Counted from the stretch's first letter, positions 9,853 to 20,152 are shown. The stretch is DNA of 64,000 bases from Psychrobacter sp. NG254 (GCF_015277735.1 NZ_JADHDA010000005.1:372001-436000); one strand, 5' to 3'. Notes: generated from the letters alone by a model not told the origin. Translations and numbers: made by a program.

Positions 9853-11409
9853 TCACCAAAATATTGAGCTGTCTCTGAATTTGGCCAAGTGCTTTGCAGT
9901 CGGATCGTAGTCATGCTCCAGTGTGGCTACGAACCAACCAGCACCATATAGCGCTTGAGCATCTGTCGCTGATTTTAACTCATAGCATTGCTGATATCGA
10001 CTGTCAGCACTGTGTTGCTCCAGTGCTGTTTGTGCTTTTTTCAGGCGTTTTAGCCAGCGTGTGGTTTTTTTCTTGCGTAGTAAGGATGCTGAGAACTCAC
10101 TGATATAAAGCAAATCTGTTAGGCGATGACTTAACCCATCTTCGGCTTGGTTGTCATTATCGGCTCTATCGTCATCAAGCTCAGCGTCACTGCTTTCATC
10201 AGGTTCATTATCGCTCTCAAAACACTTTTCGTACTGTTTAGAGAGAATCTTCTCTAGCTTATCGTGGGCTAGATGATCGGCTTTAGGTTCGATACTAGGA
10301 TCGCTCATGGCAAAGGCAATCAGCTCTAGTAGAGTAAGCTGAAAGTCATTGGCTCGCACGGCATCAATGGGAGTGACTTTGATAGCATCGATATCTGTGG
10401 CCCAGTCAACAGCAGGAGCGCCATAGGTTTGCAGCAGTGGCTCAACGTGTGAGACCACATGAGCAAGCTGACGATAGTCATCAAGCAACACAGCTGTCTG
10501 TTGCAGTATCGGTAGCCAGTCTGGATTAATCTCATCAGAAAAATCTGCGAATGCTCTTAGAGCCGCCAGCAAGCGCTTAATACCAGTATGCAATTGCAAC
10601 ACATGCTCGACCTCTGTGCTTCCAGCAACGATAGCGCTGCTATTCGGTAGTATCTGTAGCAGGCAGTTATGTACCGCTGCTCGTACAAAGGCTGGCATGC
10701 TACTGTCTTTACTTACTTGTAGTTGACTGAGGTTGGCACTGACGGCTGGACTGTGGTCTCGTCCATTGATTAGTAGGCCGCCACGTTCGGCCTTGGTCAC
10801 AGTAGATAAGCACAGTTTATAGCGTTTGCACCATGTCTTGGCTGTCAAAAATAAAAAGTCCAAGTCTCCTGAGACCAGCTCAAACTCTATCTCTTGGATA
10901 GCTTCTCGCTGAGCATCGTCTGTACCATGGACAATCTCTCCATGATCGTAAGCCACCTCAAGACAGTTATTGATATCGTCATTATCATCCTCTATAAGTG
11001 TTCGAGTGGTACGTTGTACATCAGTCACATATAATCGAGTCAACTGCTTGGCCAGTTTTTTGAGCTTAAAATCAGCTAGGGCAGTGGCTATAGAGGTGTC
11101 TTTATAAAGGGTAAGATCAGGCATCAGCTCGTTATTATCGAGCATGTCCTGTACTTGCTCATTATCAAGTACCGCATTATGCTCTAAGCGTGCAGCCAAA
11201 CCATCGCCACCCGCTTTTATCGTTTGCACCCATGTGTCACCTTCTTTGCGAATACGCAGACCGATACCTGCCTGTGCCAGCTGCTGGTCAGGCGTATCGT
11301 AATAATGTGCAGCCAGTTGGGTCACTTGTGAAGATTTGACTTGCGCTTGACGCATCAAACCCTTTAATCGCGACTCTGGTACCAAAAACTTCAGCTCTAT
11401 CTCTTGCAT
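9853..11409 (-). CDS. ygiF: CYTH-CHAD protein, probable inorganic triphosphatase
   Basis: The first 200 residues are a CYTH domain. It opens with the metal and phosphate-binding EIELKF (ExExK) strand, followed by YYDTPDQQLAQAGIGLRIRKEGD, the Lys/Arg-rich WVQTIKAGG strand and EIEFELVSGD. The rest is a CHAD-type helical domain with conserved His and Arg positions, interrupted by an acidic linker near residues 400-425. Known CYTH-CHAD proteins such as Escherichia coli YgiF hydrolyse inorganic triphosphate, and CHAD domains bind polyphosphate. Symbol and substrate are by family analogy. Confidence 0.85.
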   Translation of the reverse strand: MQEIELKFLVPESRLKGLMRQAQVKSSQVTQLAAHYYDTPDQQLAQAGIGLRIRKEGDTWVQTIKAGGDGLAARLEHNAVLDNEQVQDMLDNNELMPDLTLYKDTSIATALADFKLKKLAKQLTRLYVTDVQRTTRTLIEDDNDDINNCLEVAYDHGEIVHGTDDAQREAIQEIEFELVSGDLDFLFLTAKTWCKRYKLCLSTVTKAERGGLLINGRDHSPAVSANLSQLQVSKDSSMPAFVRAAVHNCLLQILPNSSAIVAGSTEVEHVLQLHTGIKRLLAALRAFADFSDEINPDWLPILQQTAVLLDDYRQLAHVVSHVEPLLQTYGAPAVDWATDIDAIKVTPIDAVRANDFQLTLLELIAFAMSDPSIEPKADHLAHDKLEKILSKQYEKCFESDNEPDESSDAELDDDRADNDNQAEDGLSHRLTDLLYISEFSASLLRKKKTTRWLKRLKKAQTALEQHSADSRYQQCYELKSATDAQALYGAGWFVATLEHDYDPTAKHLAKFRDSSIFW

Positions 11410-11501
11410 ATTAGCTCCTAATAATTCTGACTGATGGCTCTGATCAATAATTGTGATTAACCATTATTAGTCTACCATTCTCTGATTATTTAAACTGCAA
11501 T

Positions 11502-11536
11502 AAAAAAGCCGCCCTACATGATGTAGGGCGGCTTTT
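11502..11536 (-). terminator. Terminator of the isocitrate lyase gene
   Basis: A perfect stem (arm GCCGCCCTACAT) is flanked by A and T runs. On the minus strand it lies 50 bases after the lyase stop codon and ends in T6. Confidence 0.9.
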
Positions 11537-11585
11537 GGTAATAATGATGTCGTTATTTATAACGAATCAATCATTTGATAAAAGT

Positions 11586-13175
11586 CTATTTGAACTGATC
11601 CATGGTGTTTTTACCGCCACCAGCTTTAAGTGCGTTGTCACCAGAGAAAATCTCTTTGTGATCATCACCAAGGTCAGAACCAGCCATTGCTTGGTGCTTA
11701 ACACAAGCGATGCCTTCGCGGATTTCTTTACGTTGTACACCAGCTGCATAAGCAAGCATGCCTTCTTCACCGAAGTAGCCTTTAGCAAGCTCATGTACGC
11801 TAAGAGCGGTCGTGTGATAAGTAGGTAGCGTGATTAGATGATGGAATACACCTGCTTCACGTGAGGCATCTTTTTGGAAGTTTTTAGCCGCTTCGTCAGC
11901 TGCTTTGTCCAAATCAGTACCATCATAGTTAGCACTCATCAAGTCATCTTTATTGTATGCAGAGATGTCTTTGCCTTCGGTTTCCCACTGTGCGATAACT
12001 TGCTTACGGAAGTTTAGCGTCCAGTTGAATGATGGGCTGTTGTTGTATACAAGCTTCGCTTTTGGCTGTTGCTCTTTAATACGGTCAACCATCATTTTGA
12101 TGTGTTCAACGTTTGGCGTTGGTGTTTCAATCCATAGTAGATCTGCGCCGTTTTCTAGAGCCGTTACACAGTCAAGTACAACGCGGTCGATGTTGGTTTC
12201 TTCACGGAATTGATATAGACCGTTTTGCAAGCGAACAGGGCGTACTAGTTTGCCGTTGTGCTTAAGTAAGCTGTCGTTTTCGTTGGCGTTTTCTAAAGTA
12301 ACTTCTTCCATTTCGATGAAGTCGATGTATTTAGAAGCTAAATCACCTGGCTCATTTGATACTGGGATTTTTTGAGTGAGTGATGCGCCTTCAGAGTCAG
12401 TACGAGCAACGATGATGCCGTCTTCAACACCTAGCTCTAAGAATGCATAGCGGATGGCGTTTAGCTTAGAGATGAAGTCTTCATGCGGTACAGTTACTTT
12501 ACCTGCTTGGTGACCACATTGCTTAGCATCAGATACTTGGTTTTCAACCTGAATGGCACAAGCACCAGCTTCAATCATTTGCTTAGTCAATAGGTAAGTG
12601 GCTTCTTCGTTACCGAAACCTGCATCGATATCAGCAATGATTGGCACAACATGCGAATCAAAGTTTTCGATTTTAGCTTGGATTTCAGTCGTGTCTTGAC
12701 CTGCTTCTTCAGCAGCGTTTAGCTCACGGAAGTAATCGTTCAATACTTTAGCATCTGCTTGACGCAAGAATGTGTAGATTTCTTCGATTAGCTTAGGTAC
12801 TGACGTTTTTTCATGCATTGATTGGTCAGGTAGAGGACCAAACTCAGAGCGCAATGCTGCAACCATCCAGCCTGATAGATAGATATACGTTTTAGCAGTA
12901 GTGCCAAAATATTTTTTCTTAGCATACATAGTTTGCTGTGCAACAAAACCATGCCAAGCACCTAGAGACTGTGTGTACTGAGACGTATCGTTATCATAGT
13001 CTTCCATGTCTTGACGCATGATTTTTGCTGTATATTTTGCAATATCTAAACCAGTCTTGAAACGGTTTTGAGACATCATACGTGCCGCGTCGACTTCACT
13101 GATATTCTGCCAGTTGCCGTGTTTTTGCTTTAATTCACGTACTAGATCGATCGCTGATTTATATGCAGTTGACAT
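11586..13175 (-). CDS. aceA: Isocitrate lyase (long form)
   Basis: Isocitrate lyase splits isocitrate to glyoxylate and succinate, allowing growth on acetate and fatty acids. The 529-residue length and the start MSTAYKSAIDLVRELKQ match the long Pseudomonas/Acinetobacter type rather than the 434-residue enterobacterial one. The catalytic loop is KQCGHQ (about residue 215), with PIIADIDAGFGN upstream for metal and substrate binding and the ARTDSEGA strand after it. No malate synthase lies beside it. It has a long 5' region shared with a divergent LysR gene. Confidence 0.95.
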   Translation of the reverse strand: MSTAYKSAIDLVRELKQKHGNWQNISEVDAARMMSQNRFKTGLDIAKYTAKIMRQDMEDYDNDTSQYTQSLGAWHGFVAQQTMYAKKKYFGTTAKTYIYLSGWMVAALRSEFGPLPDQSMHEKTSVPKLIEEIYTFLRQADAKVLNDYFRELNAAEEAGQDTTEIQAKIENFDSHVVPIIADIDAGFGNEEATYLLTKQMIEAGACAIQVENQVSDAKQCGHQAGKVTVPHEDFISKLNAIRYAFLELGVEDGIIVARTDSEGASLTQKIPVSNEPGDLASKYIDFIEMEEVTLENANENDSLLKHNGKLVRPVRLQNGLYQFREETNIDRVVLDCVTALENGADLLWIETPTPNVEHIKMMVDRIKEQQPKAKLVYNNSPSFNWTLNFRKQVIAQWETEGKDISAYNKDDLMSANYDGTDLDKAADEAAKNFQKDASREAGVFHHLITLPTYHTTALSVHELAKGYFGEEGMLAYAAGVQRKEIREGIACVKHQAMAGSDLGDDHKEIFSGDNALKAGGGKNTMDQFK

Positions 13176-13869
13176 CTATAGTCTCCTTGGTGGGGTGTAA
13201 AAATAAATTGAATGTTGAGATAATAATTTTATTTTGCTAAAGCATTTTATTAGACTAAAAATCGTTTGTTCATATTTGATATTGGCACTGTCAGTATCTT
13301 ATATAGCGTAAATGTGAGAGTACATAACCAATCAATCTCTTCTTTACACTAAACAAACTTTGTGACGAATACAACAATATTACTGAACTTGGGAGTTGAT
13401 AAATAACTGTTAACTCATCTCACTTATGTGTCTTTAAAGCGCTTTAGCATTTAGTAAATAGTGGTGTCATAATTGACCGTAAGAGATGTTACAATGACGA
13501 TGCCAGCTAGCGGTATTTCATGGCCGATAATACGTCCTAGTCTGCGACCAAATCCTACTGTTAAGTTGAATGTGATCCGCTTATAAAACTCATATTTATC
13601 GTCTGCATTACAATCTCTTTATGGGATTTACTATAACTGCCTTACCAAGATTTATCTAATTTATGATAGTTATCTTTGGTATTTCCATAGGTTATAAACT
13701 ATATATAACAGTACCTTACATCGACTAAGATGAGTTATACTCAGTATATGTTCGAATAAGTTAGACAGGAATTAGTGAAAATAGGCTGTTATTGGTCGTC
13801 ACTCGTCATAACAACACCGAAAATACCAAGCTTGTCGAGGTATTTACTCAAAGTCCAAGAGAATTACAT
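13176..13869. promoter_or_regulatory. Long divergent region between aceA and the LysR gene
   Basis: This stretch of 694 bases is AT-rich and has no plausible gene. It should contain both promoters. An inverted repeat (TACCAAGAT at 13643, ATCTTTGGTA ending at 13681, about 20 bases between) and a GTTATA-N7-TATAAC palindrome near 13691-13709 are candidate regulator sites on the LysR side. Confidence 0.45.
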
Positions 13870-14859
13870 ATGAATTTGCAGCGGGTTGATTTAAATCTAT
13901 TAGTCCATTTAGATGTGTTGTTACGAGAAAAAAACGTCACTCGTGCAGCCGAGCAGCTTGGTATCACCCAACCTGCTATGAGCAATATTTTGCGCCGTCT
14001 GCGCAAGTTGTTTAATGACCCTCTGTTGGTTCGCTCGTCTGAAGGCATGACGCCGACAGAGCGTGCGCTTGAGTTGCAGCCGCGTATTCGTGAGATATTG
14101 GCTGACTTGACGCAAGTGCTAGAGCCGCGTACTGAATTTAGACCCTATAGCACCTCGCGTGTATTTCGTATCATGACCTCAGACTATGCAGAAGCGACCC
14201 TAGTGCCTAAACTGGTGAAAGCATTACGTTCTGAGGCACCCAATGTTATTCTGGACTTTTTGACGCCATCAGACGTCTCCTATCGTGACATGGAGCAGGG
14301 ACGAGTCGATCTGGCAATTAACCGCTTTAATGAGATACCACAGAGCTTCCATCAGGTGCTGGTGTGGCGTGATACCTTTACTTGTTTGCTGTCCTCTGAT
14401 AGCCCTTACGCCAATCGTTTTAATTTAAAAAACTATCTGAAAGCACAGCATGTTTGGGTATCAAAAACAGGTATGGGCGTCGGCTTTGGGGTGAATCCAG
14501 AAAAGTCAGGCGGGCTAGGATCTATCGATCAGGCATTGCAGCGCCTGGGACAAAAACGTCAAATCAGTGTCTTTACTCGTCATTATCAGATGCCAGCCAT
14601 GCTTGCTGCCAACAAGGATTTGGTAGCAACGTTGCCAACCCGTGTGGCAAGAATGCAAGCCAATAACGACAGTATTAGGATGGAAGAGCCACCATTCTTT
14701 ATTCCTGAGTTTGAGCTGACGATGGCGTGGTCCCCGTTACTGCAACATCATCCAGCCCATCGTTGGTTACGCCAACTGATCATGCATGTGGCTCGTCAAA
14801 TCGTTGACGAAGAAGAGAACCCACCGCAAGAGATACCTGTCATTAACCATTTGTTTTGA
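13870..14859 (+). CDS. LysR-family transcriptional regulator
   Basis: The 329-residue protein has an N-terminal winged helix-turn-helix (about residues 1-65: VDLNLLVHLDVLLREKNVTRAAEQLGITQPAMSNILRRLRKLF) and a C-terminal effector domain of LysR type. ATG at 13870 is chosen because LysR proteins begin just before such a DLNLL motif; an upstream TTG at 13792 would add an atypical 26 residues. The target is unknown. Divergent aceA and the downstream aldehyde dehydrogenase are the natural candidates, the latter with an inverted repeat in its promoter region. Confidence 0.88.
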   Translation: MNLQRVDLNLLVHLDVLLREKNVTRAAEQLGITQPAMSNILRRLRKLFNDPLLVRSSEGMTPTERALELQPRIREILADLTQVLEPRTEFRPYSTSRVFRIMTSDYAEATLVPKLVKALRSEAPNVILDFLTPSDVSYRDMEQGRVDLAINRFNEIPQSFHQVLVWRDTFTCLLSSDSPYANRFNLKNYLKAQHVWVSKTGMGVGFGVNPEKSGGLGSIDQALQRLGQKRQISVFTRHYQMPAMLAANKDLVATLPTRVARMQANNDSIRMEEPPFFIPEFELTMAWSPLLQHHPAHRWLRQLIMHVARQIVDEEENPPQEIPVINHLF

Positions 14860-14947
14860 TCTGATAAAAATGTCATAAAGCCTCTATGATTATTTATGGG
14901 CTACTAAGCTACTATACTATTAGCAACTTCTAGTCATTCTCAACCAG

Positions 14948-14979
14948 AAAAGCCAACTTAAGCGTTGGTTTTTTTTGGT
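14948..14979 (+). terminator. Terminator of the LysR gene
   Basis: The arms AAGCCAAC and GTTGGTTT surround a short loop and are followed by a T-run. Confidence 0.75.
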
Positions 14980-15190
14980 TTATTAAAACGTCATATAGAT
15001 GGTGAACTTTGGCAAATGGTTAGCAGTTTTCATTCCATTTAACATTTAACTCTCAGGCTAAGGAAATGCTCTAATATTTAGACATACTTAATCAAACAGT
15101 CACACTCTTAACATCTTCAACACACTTCACAATATATTGTAAAACTCTGAGTAAAATATCTTGTTATGATAATCGCAGTTAAACAATGAC

Positions 15191-15228
15191 CCATCGAATA
15201 TTGAACTGTACAAAAGGTTATTCGATGG
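15191..15228. promoter_or_regulatory. Inverted repeat upstream of the aldehyde dehydrogenase, probable operator
   Basis: Perfect 9-bp arms CCATCGAAT and ATTCGATGG are separated by 20 bases, with centres 29 bp apart. The right arm ends just before a TATAAT element at 15234-15239 that lacks a good -35 box. This arrangement suits an activator such as the LysR protein encoded upstream. The function is inferred. Confidence 0.5.
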
Positions 15229-15317
15229 AAGCTTATAATTCTATAAAAGCATTATGATATTAACGATACAAACAACAATATTAAATATATATAAAATCAA
15301 ATAACAAGGACAATAAC

Positions 15318-16691
15318 ATGTCGGATATCACTACTATCAACCCAACCACGGGTGAAGAAATCAAAAACTACGATTATATGAGCGTAGACGAAGTTAATAA
15401 GATCGTTGATGCCTCACATGAAGCTTTCTTAGCGTGGCGTACTGTTAGCCACGAAGAGCGTGGCCGAGCGATTAAGTCTATCGGTGATAAGCTAATCGAG
15501 CATAAAGAAGAGCTGGCTAAGCTGATGACTGAAGAGCGTGGTAAGCTATATAGCCAAAGCTTGCAAGAGATTGATCTGTGTAAAGCAATCTGTGACTATA
15601 CTGCTGAAAATGGTATCGAAGCACTGGCTGACGATGTACGTGATATTGAAGGCATGAGAAAAGGATTGGTTAGCTATCAGCCTATCGGTATTATTTATGG
15701 TATGCAGCCTTGGAACTTCCCAGCATATCAGGTATTCCGTTACACCATCGCCAACTTGATGGCGGGTAACAGTGTCTTGTTAAAGCACGCATCTAACGTG
15801 ACGGGCTCTGGTTTACTAATTGAAAAAATCTTGCATGAGTCTGAACTGCCAAGTGATCTTTTCCGTACTATTATCATTGGTCATGACCAGTCAGAAGACT
15901 TAATCAACAACGATAAAGTACGTGGTGTGACGCTCACAGGTAGCGATAAAGCAGGTGTCATCGTTGGTCAACAAGCGGCAAAAGCCATCAAAAAAGCGGT
16001 ATTAGAGCTTGGTTCAAACGATGCTTTCATCGTGTTAGAAGATGCTGATTTAGACATAGCAGTAGAGACTTGTGCACAAGCACGCCTAATCAACAACGGC
16101 GAAACTTGTGTTGCCGCAAAACGCTTCATTGTAGTGGATAGTGTATATGATGAATTCCGCAAGCGTATTGTTGAGAAGTTTGCAGGTACGAAATCTGGTG
16201 ATCCTATGGATGACAGCTCAGATATCGGTCCATTGGCTCGTAAAGATCTACAGGAGCAGTTACACGAGCAAGTAGAGCAAAGCGTGGCCAAAGGTGCAAC
16301 GATTGCAGTCGGCGGTAAAATTCCTGATAGTAAAGGCAGCTTTTATCCAGCTACTATTTTAGAGAACGTTGAGAGAGGTCAACCTGCCTATGATGATGAA
16401 CTATTTGGTCCTGTGGCTTCGCTCATTCGCGCAAAAGACCAAGACGATGCCTTACGTATCGCTAACGACAGCCGCTATGGTTTAGGCGGTGCAATCTTCT
16501 CAAAAGATACAGACAAAGCGGTACGTCTAGCACGTGAAGAGTTTGACACTGGTATGGTCTATATCAATGGTTATGGTCTTGCCAACCCTGCATTGCCATT
16601 TGGTGGCGTCAAAAACTCAGGTTATGGCCGCGAACATGGTGGCTTCGGTATCAAAGAGTTCGTCAACATTAAAGCGGTTCATGTTTTTTAA
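15318..16691 (+). CDS. NAD(P)-dependent succinate-semialdehyde dehydrogenase family protein
   Basis: This 457-residue aldehyde dehydrogenase is of the short YneI/Sad type. The catalytic residues are Glu in LELGSND (about residue 232) and Cys in NNGETCVAAKR (about 266). The cofactor region includes MQPWNFPAYQVFRYTIANLMAGN and TLTGSDKAG. The start TTINPTTGEEIKNYDYM is typical of succinate-semialdehyde dehydrogenases, but related enzymes oxidise other aldehydes, so the substrate is not certain. It follows a LysR gene and ends at a strong terminator. Confidence 0.85.
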   Translation: MSDITTINPTTGEEIKNYDYMSVDEVNKIVDASHEAFLAWRTVSHEERGRAIKSIGDKLIEHKEELAKLMTEERGKLYSQSLQEIDLCKAICDYTAENGIEALADDVRDIEGMRKGLVSYQPIGIIYGMQPWNFPAYQVFRYTIANLMAGNSVLLKHASNVTGSGLLIEKILHESELPSDLFRTIIIGHDQSEDLINNDKVRGVTLTGSDKAGVIVGQQAAKAIKKAVLELGSNDAFIVLEDADLDIAVETCAQARLINNGETCVAAKRFIVVDSVYDEFRKRIVEKFAGTKSGDPMDDSSDIGPLARKDLQEQLHEQVEQSVAKGATIAVGGKIPDSKGSFYPATILENVERGQPAYDDELFGPVASLIRAKDQDDALRIANDSRYGLGGAIFSKDTDKAVRLAREEFDTGMVYINGYGLANPALPFGGVKNSGYGREHGGFGIKEFVNIKAVHVF

Positions 16692-16744
16692 TGGCAGTTA
16701 ATATTGCTGCTAGATATTAATATGGTCGTCAGTAGATGACCATT

Positions 16745-16784
16745 AAAAAGCCCAGTCACTCGTTATGAGTTGACTGGGCTTTTT
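16745..16784. terminator. Bidirectional terminator between the aldehyde dehydrogenase and purN
   Basis: The arms AAAAAGCCCAGTCA and TGACTGGGCTTTT can terminate the dehydrogenase gene and, on the other strand, purN. Confidence 0.9.
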
Positions 16785-16848
16785 AATGTAAAAATGTCAT
16801 ACGTGTTAAAACTAGCTTCGAGCTAATTTATCCTGTTCTATTACTGGT

Positions 16849-17535
16849 CTAAGCGTTCATAAACAGCTGTAATGGCAAGGCTGGCAACAAACTTGCTTTA
16901 ACTGTATTGCTAGTATCAAGTGACAATACTTTATTTGCCAATAGCAAAATTGTCCATGGTAGCAACTTATGCTCAAGTTTTTGTACACGTGCTTGTAGGC
17001 TATCCGCCGTCTCTGTTTGATTGATCTCTAACAGCGCTTGGGTCAAAACAGCGCCCGCATCGAGCTCAGCAGTGACGACATGAATACTACAACCATGATG
17101 ACGCTCACCTGCTTGTATCGCTCGCTGATGGGTATCAAGTCCCTTGTAAACAGGCAATAGAGAAGGGTGCAAGTTAATCATGGGCGCTGGCGCATTGTCG
17201 ATGAACGCGCCACTTAATACACGCATAAACCCAGCCAACACAATGAGATCAGGTTGCCATTCGACAAGCTGTGCATTTGCATGAGTTTCAAAAGTTTTGA
17301 TACCCATGCGTTTGCCGTTAGCAACGTGTGACAGTACCGCGACTGGAATATTAGCCTCATTGGCACGAGTGATGGCATAAGCGTCATCACGATTGCTGAT
17401 GACACCTACTATTTCAATCGGTAGTGCGCCAGCTTGCATGGCATCGATCAATACTTGTAGATTACTACCACTACCTGATACCAGAACGGCAATACGTAAT
17501 GGTTTGATAGGTTGATTTGACGTATCAGATACCAT
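16849..17535 (-). CDS. purN: Phosphoribosylglycinamide formyltransferase
   Basis: PurN transfers a formyl group from 10-formyl-THF to GAR in purine synthesis. The 228-residue protein has the phosphate-binding loop VLVSGSGSNLQ, the catalytic Asn and His in MINLHPSLLP and the Asp in TAELDAGAV. The C-terminus is slightly extended. Its ATG overlaps the purM stop by one base (TAATG), indicating translational coupling in a purM-purN operon. Confidence 0.95.
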   Translation of the reverse strand: MVSDTSNQPIKPLRIAVLVSGSGSNLQVLIDAMQAGALPIEIVGVISNRDDAYAITRANEANIPVAVLSHVANGKRMGIKTFETHANAQLVEWQPDLIVLAGFMRVLSGAFIDNAPAPMINLHPSLLPVYKGLDTHQRAIQAGERHHGCSIHVVTAELDAGAVLTQALLEINQTETADSLQARVQKLEHKLLPWTILLLANKVLSLDTSNTVKASLLPALPLQLFMNA

Positions 17536-18590
17536 TAACGGTACACCACTGCATCCGCTTCGCGTGTAACCATCTCACCCAACTGCCATGCTTTTTCGCC
17601 AGCGTCATTCAATATGTTGATGGCTGCTTCAGCTTTATCTTTAGGCACGACGATGACAAAACCGACGCCGCAGTTAAAGGTGCGGTACATTTCACTCTGC
17701 TCGATGTTACCTTGGGTTTGTAGCCAAGTGAATAGCTCTGAGAACTGCCAGCTGGCTGTATCAATGCTTGCTGCTAGCGTTTCAGGTAGTACGCGAGGTA
17801 AGTTATCTGTTAAGCCGCCACCAGTGATATGCGACATGGCATGAAGCGCTGAGCTACCAAGGGTGTCTTGTAGCGCTTTGATGGCTTTAACATAAATACG
17901 GGTCGGTGCCATTAGTGCGTCTTGGATAGGCTGACCGTCTAGCTGTTCATCGCTAGTCGTCACATCAATACCGCTAACCTCGATGACCTTACGTACCAAT
18001 GAGTAGCCGTTAGAGTGTGCGCCACTAGAAGCCAATGCGATCAATACATCACCTTCTGCGACATTTTCACCAGTCACCACTTCTGCTTCTTCAACCACAC
18101 CGACACAAAATCCAGCTAGGTCATAGTCATCGTCTTGATACATACCTGGCATTTCAGCGGTTTCGCCGCCAATAAGGGCACAGTTAGCGAGCTTACAGCC
18201 ATCGCCAATACCTGTCACGACAGTCGCTGCTACATCGACATCGAGCTTACCCGTTGCATAGTAATCTAAGAAAAATAGTGGCTCTGCACCGCAAACCAAC
18301 AAATCGTTGACGCACATGGCAACCAAGTCGATGCCGATCGTGTCATGACGATTGAGCTGTAGGGCCAATTTGAGCTTGGTGCCCACGCCATCAGTGCCCG
18401 AAACCAATAATGGAGATGTATAACCTGTTGGGATACGGCATAGTGCACCGAAACCGCCCAGTCCACCCACGACTTCAGGACGAGTAGTGGCTTTTGCCAC
18501 GGACTTGATTCGCTGAACCAAAGCATCGCCTGCATCGATATCAACGCCGGCATCTTTGTAGCTTAAAGAAGGCTTGTTACTCATGGTCAT
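17535..18590 (-). CDS. purM: Phosphoribosylformylglycinamidine cyclo-ligase
   Basis: PurM is AIR synthetase, the fifth step of purine synthesis. The 351-residue protein starts [18 protein letters not shown] and shows [53 protein letters not shown] and [16 protein letters not shown], all family hallmarks. Either ATG 18590 or ATG 18584 may be used. It is first in a two-gene operon with purN and divergent from perM. Confidence 0.97.
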   Translation of the reverse strand: MTMSNKPSLSYKDAGVDIDAGDALVQRIKSVAKATTRPEVVGGLGGFGALCRIPTGYTSPLLVSGTDGVGTKLKLALQLNRHDTIGIDLVAMCVNDLLVCGAEPLFFLDYYATGKLDVDVAATVVTGIGDGCKLANCALIGGETAEMPGMYQDDDYDLAGFCVGVVEEAEVVTGENVAEGDVLIALASSGAHSNGYSLVRKVIEVSGIDVTTSDEQLDGQPIQDALMAPTRIYVKAIKALQDTLGSSALHAMSHITGGGLTDNLPRVLPETLAASIDTASWQFSELFTWLQTQGNIEQSEMYRTFNCGVGFVIVVPKDKAEAAINILNDAGEKAWQLGEMVTREADAVVYR

Positions 18591-19045
18591 CTCACAAATT
18601 TTATAGGGAATGAAGGTCTATCAGTAGAAAAGCTGGTCGGTTGTGTTAATTGCGCACATAGTGGGCGCATTATACCCAAAAACAGACCCTACTCGCAAAG
18701 CAACTTACGAATATTTGGCTGATATTTAGTGAAGACTTGCCTTAAGTGGCAAATAAGTTGCTTAGAAACAAAAAATGACGGATTTTTTGTCGTACTCTGC
18801 GATAATGAAACGCTAAATTTATCGTTAAATGTTGCCTAAAATAGTTGTTTAAATATTCTTATTCGCTAAGTGTTAATTTAATAAAGCAGGTTATCTACCA
18901 AGAAGAGCAATGGATACATTTTAGAGAGCGATGCATTTAATAAATCACTGATGACGATTGTGCTTTATTGTGTGGCAGATTTTTTATCTTGTATTAATTT
19001 CAACGCGGTATTTTTCTAAATCAGCTTAATCTAGGACTACTTGTC
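18591..19045. promoter_or_regulatory. Divergent purM/perM region
   Basis: The 455 bases hold the promoters of purM (minus) and perM (plus). Near purM there is an imperfect dyad, TGCGC and GCGCA with nine bases between, at about 18648-18668. Its role is unknown. No gene is seen. Confidence 0.4.
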
Positions 19046-20152
19046 ATGATAAAACAACCAATAGATATCTTTTTCCGGCGTTTATTTATTGTCGTTGCCT
19101 TAGTTGTGGCTCTGGTTTTACTGTATTTGATGTTGCCTGTCATCGTGCCATTTGTCGTGGCGTTTATGCTGGCTTATCTATTCAACCCGTTGGTAAAGCG
19201 ACTGTCAAAATATATCAAGCGTTGGATGGCGATTATCATTGTTTATGCCACCATTACCTTGGGAATGGCGTTGTTACTCTGGTGGTTAGTACCAACATTA
19301 TGGCATCAGCTACAAGCCGCTTGGGACTATTTGCCCAAGATATTTAATTGGTATAACCAAGTGGTGCGTGATTGGCTTGTCAACAATACCCGTATTCGAC
19401 TGCCCGAATTAGAATCCAAAGCCTTTTCAGAGACACTCGTTGACTATATGCAGACGAATTATGAGTTTGCTGATGCTAGCACTATGATGAGCCAAATACT
19501 GACTTCCAGTATGAATTTCATCAATAACGCAGGTCTCATTGTATTAGTGCCTATTCTGACCTTTTATTTCTTATTTAATTGGGATCAGCGTTTAAAGACA
19601 TGGAAGATGGCAATACCCACTGCTTACTGCCAACAAGTCATTGAAATAGTCAAAGAGTGTGATTTGGCCTTGATGGCGTTTATCAAAGGTCAGTTTTTGG
19701 TGATGGTGTTACTGGGTGCTATCTATGCGATACAGCTGCAGCTCATTGGGTTAGAGCTTGGTCTGATCATTGGTATGGTAGCGGGTATTGCCAGCTTTGT
19801 CCCTTACTTAGGTTTTGGTATTGGGTTCATTGCTGCGATCATTGCCTGCTTATTTCAGTTTGGATTGGATTGGACTTACCTGTCGTTGATTGTTGGTGCG
19901 TTTTTAGTAGGACAAGCCGCAGAAGGTTATATTCTGCAGCCATTACTACTTGGTGATAAGATTGGCCTATCACCGCTATGGGTGATATTTGCCGTATTGG
20001 CAGGGGCCAGTTTATTGGGTTTCGTAGGAATGTTGATCGCGCTGCCGGTGTCCGCTGTGCTGAATGTATTGTTTCGCCATGCATATGCGTACTATCGTAC
20101 GACTGACTTTTATAAAGGCCGTAAGCAGTTGTTACTGTTTGAAAATAAATAA
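19046..20152 (+). CDS. perM: AI-2E family membrane protein (PerM)
   Basis: This 368-residue integral membrane protein has about eight hydrophobic segments. It opens FRRLFIVVALVVALVLLYLMLPVIVPFVVAFMLAYLFNPLVKRL and ends with the family's conserved LVGQAAEGYILQPLLLGDKIGLSPLWVIFAVLAGASLLGFVGMLIALPVSAVLNVL block. Members transport various small molecules or ions, and the substrate here cannot be told. Its position between purM and hda is conserved in relatives. Confidence 0.9.
   Translation: MIKQPIDIFFRRLFIVVALVVALVLLYLMLPVIVPFVVAFMLAYLFNPLVKRLSKYIKRWMAIIIVYATITLGMALLLWWLVPTLWHQLQAAWDYLPKIFNWYNQVVRDWLVNNTRIRLPELESKAFSETLVDYMQTNYEFADASTMMSQILTSSMNFINNAGLIVLVPILTFYFLFNWDQRLKTWKMAIPTAYCQQVIEIVKECDLALMAFIKGQFLVMVLLGAIYAIQLQLIGLELGLIIGMVAGIASFVPYLGFGIGFIAAIIACLFQFGLDWTYLSLIVGAFLVGQAAEGYILQPLLLGDKIGLSPLWVIFAVLAGASLLGFVGMLIALPVSAVLNVLFRHAYAYYRTTDFYKGRKQLLLFENK

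Larger units (their letters stand above)
14860..15317. promoter_or_regulatory. Leader of the aldehyde dehydrogenase gene
   Basis: After the LysR terminator this 458-base stretch holds a probable operator (15191-15228) and a TATAAT -10 element at 15234-15239 upstream of the dehydrogenase. No gene is visible. Confidence 0.5.

Noticed and set aside
11535..11828. Open frame opposite the end of aceA
   Set aside because: It is antisense to a well-conserved enzyme and has no independent support.
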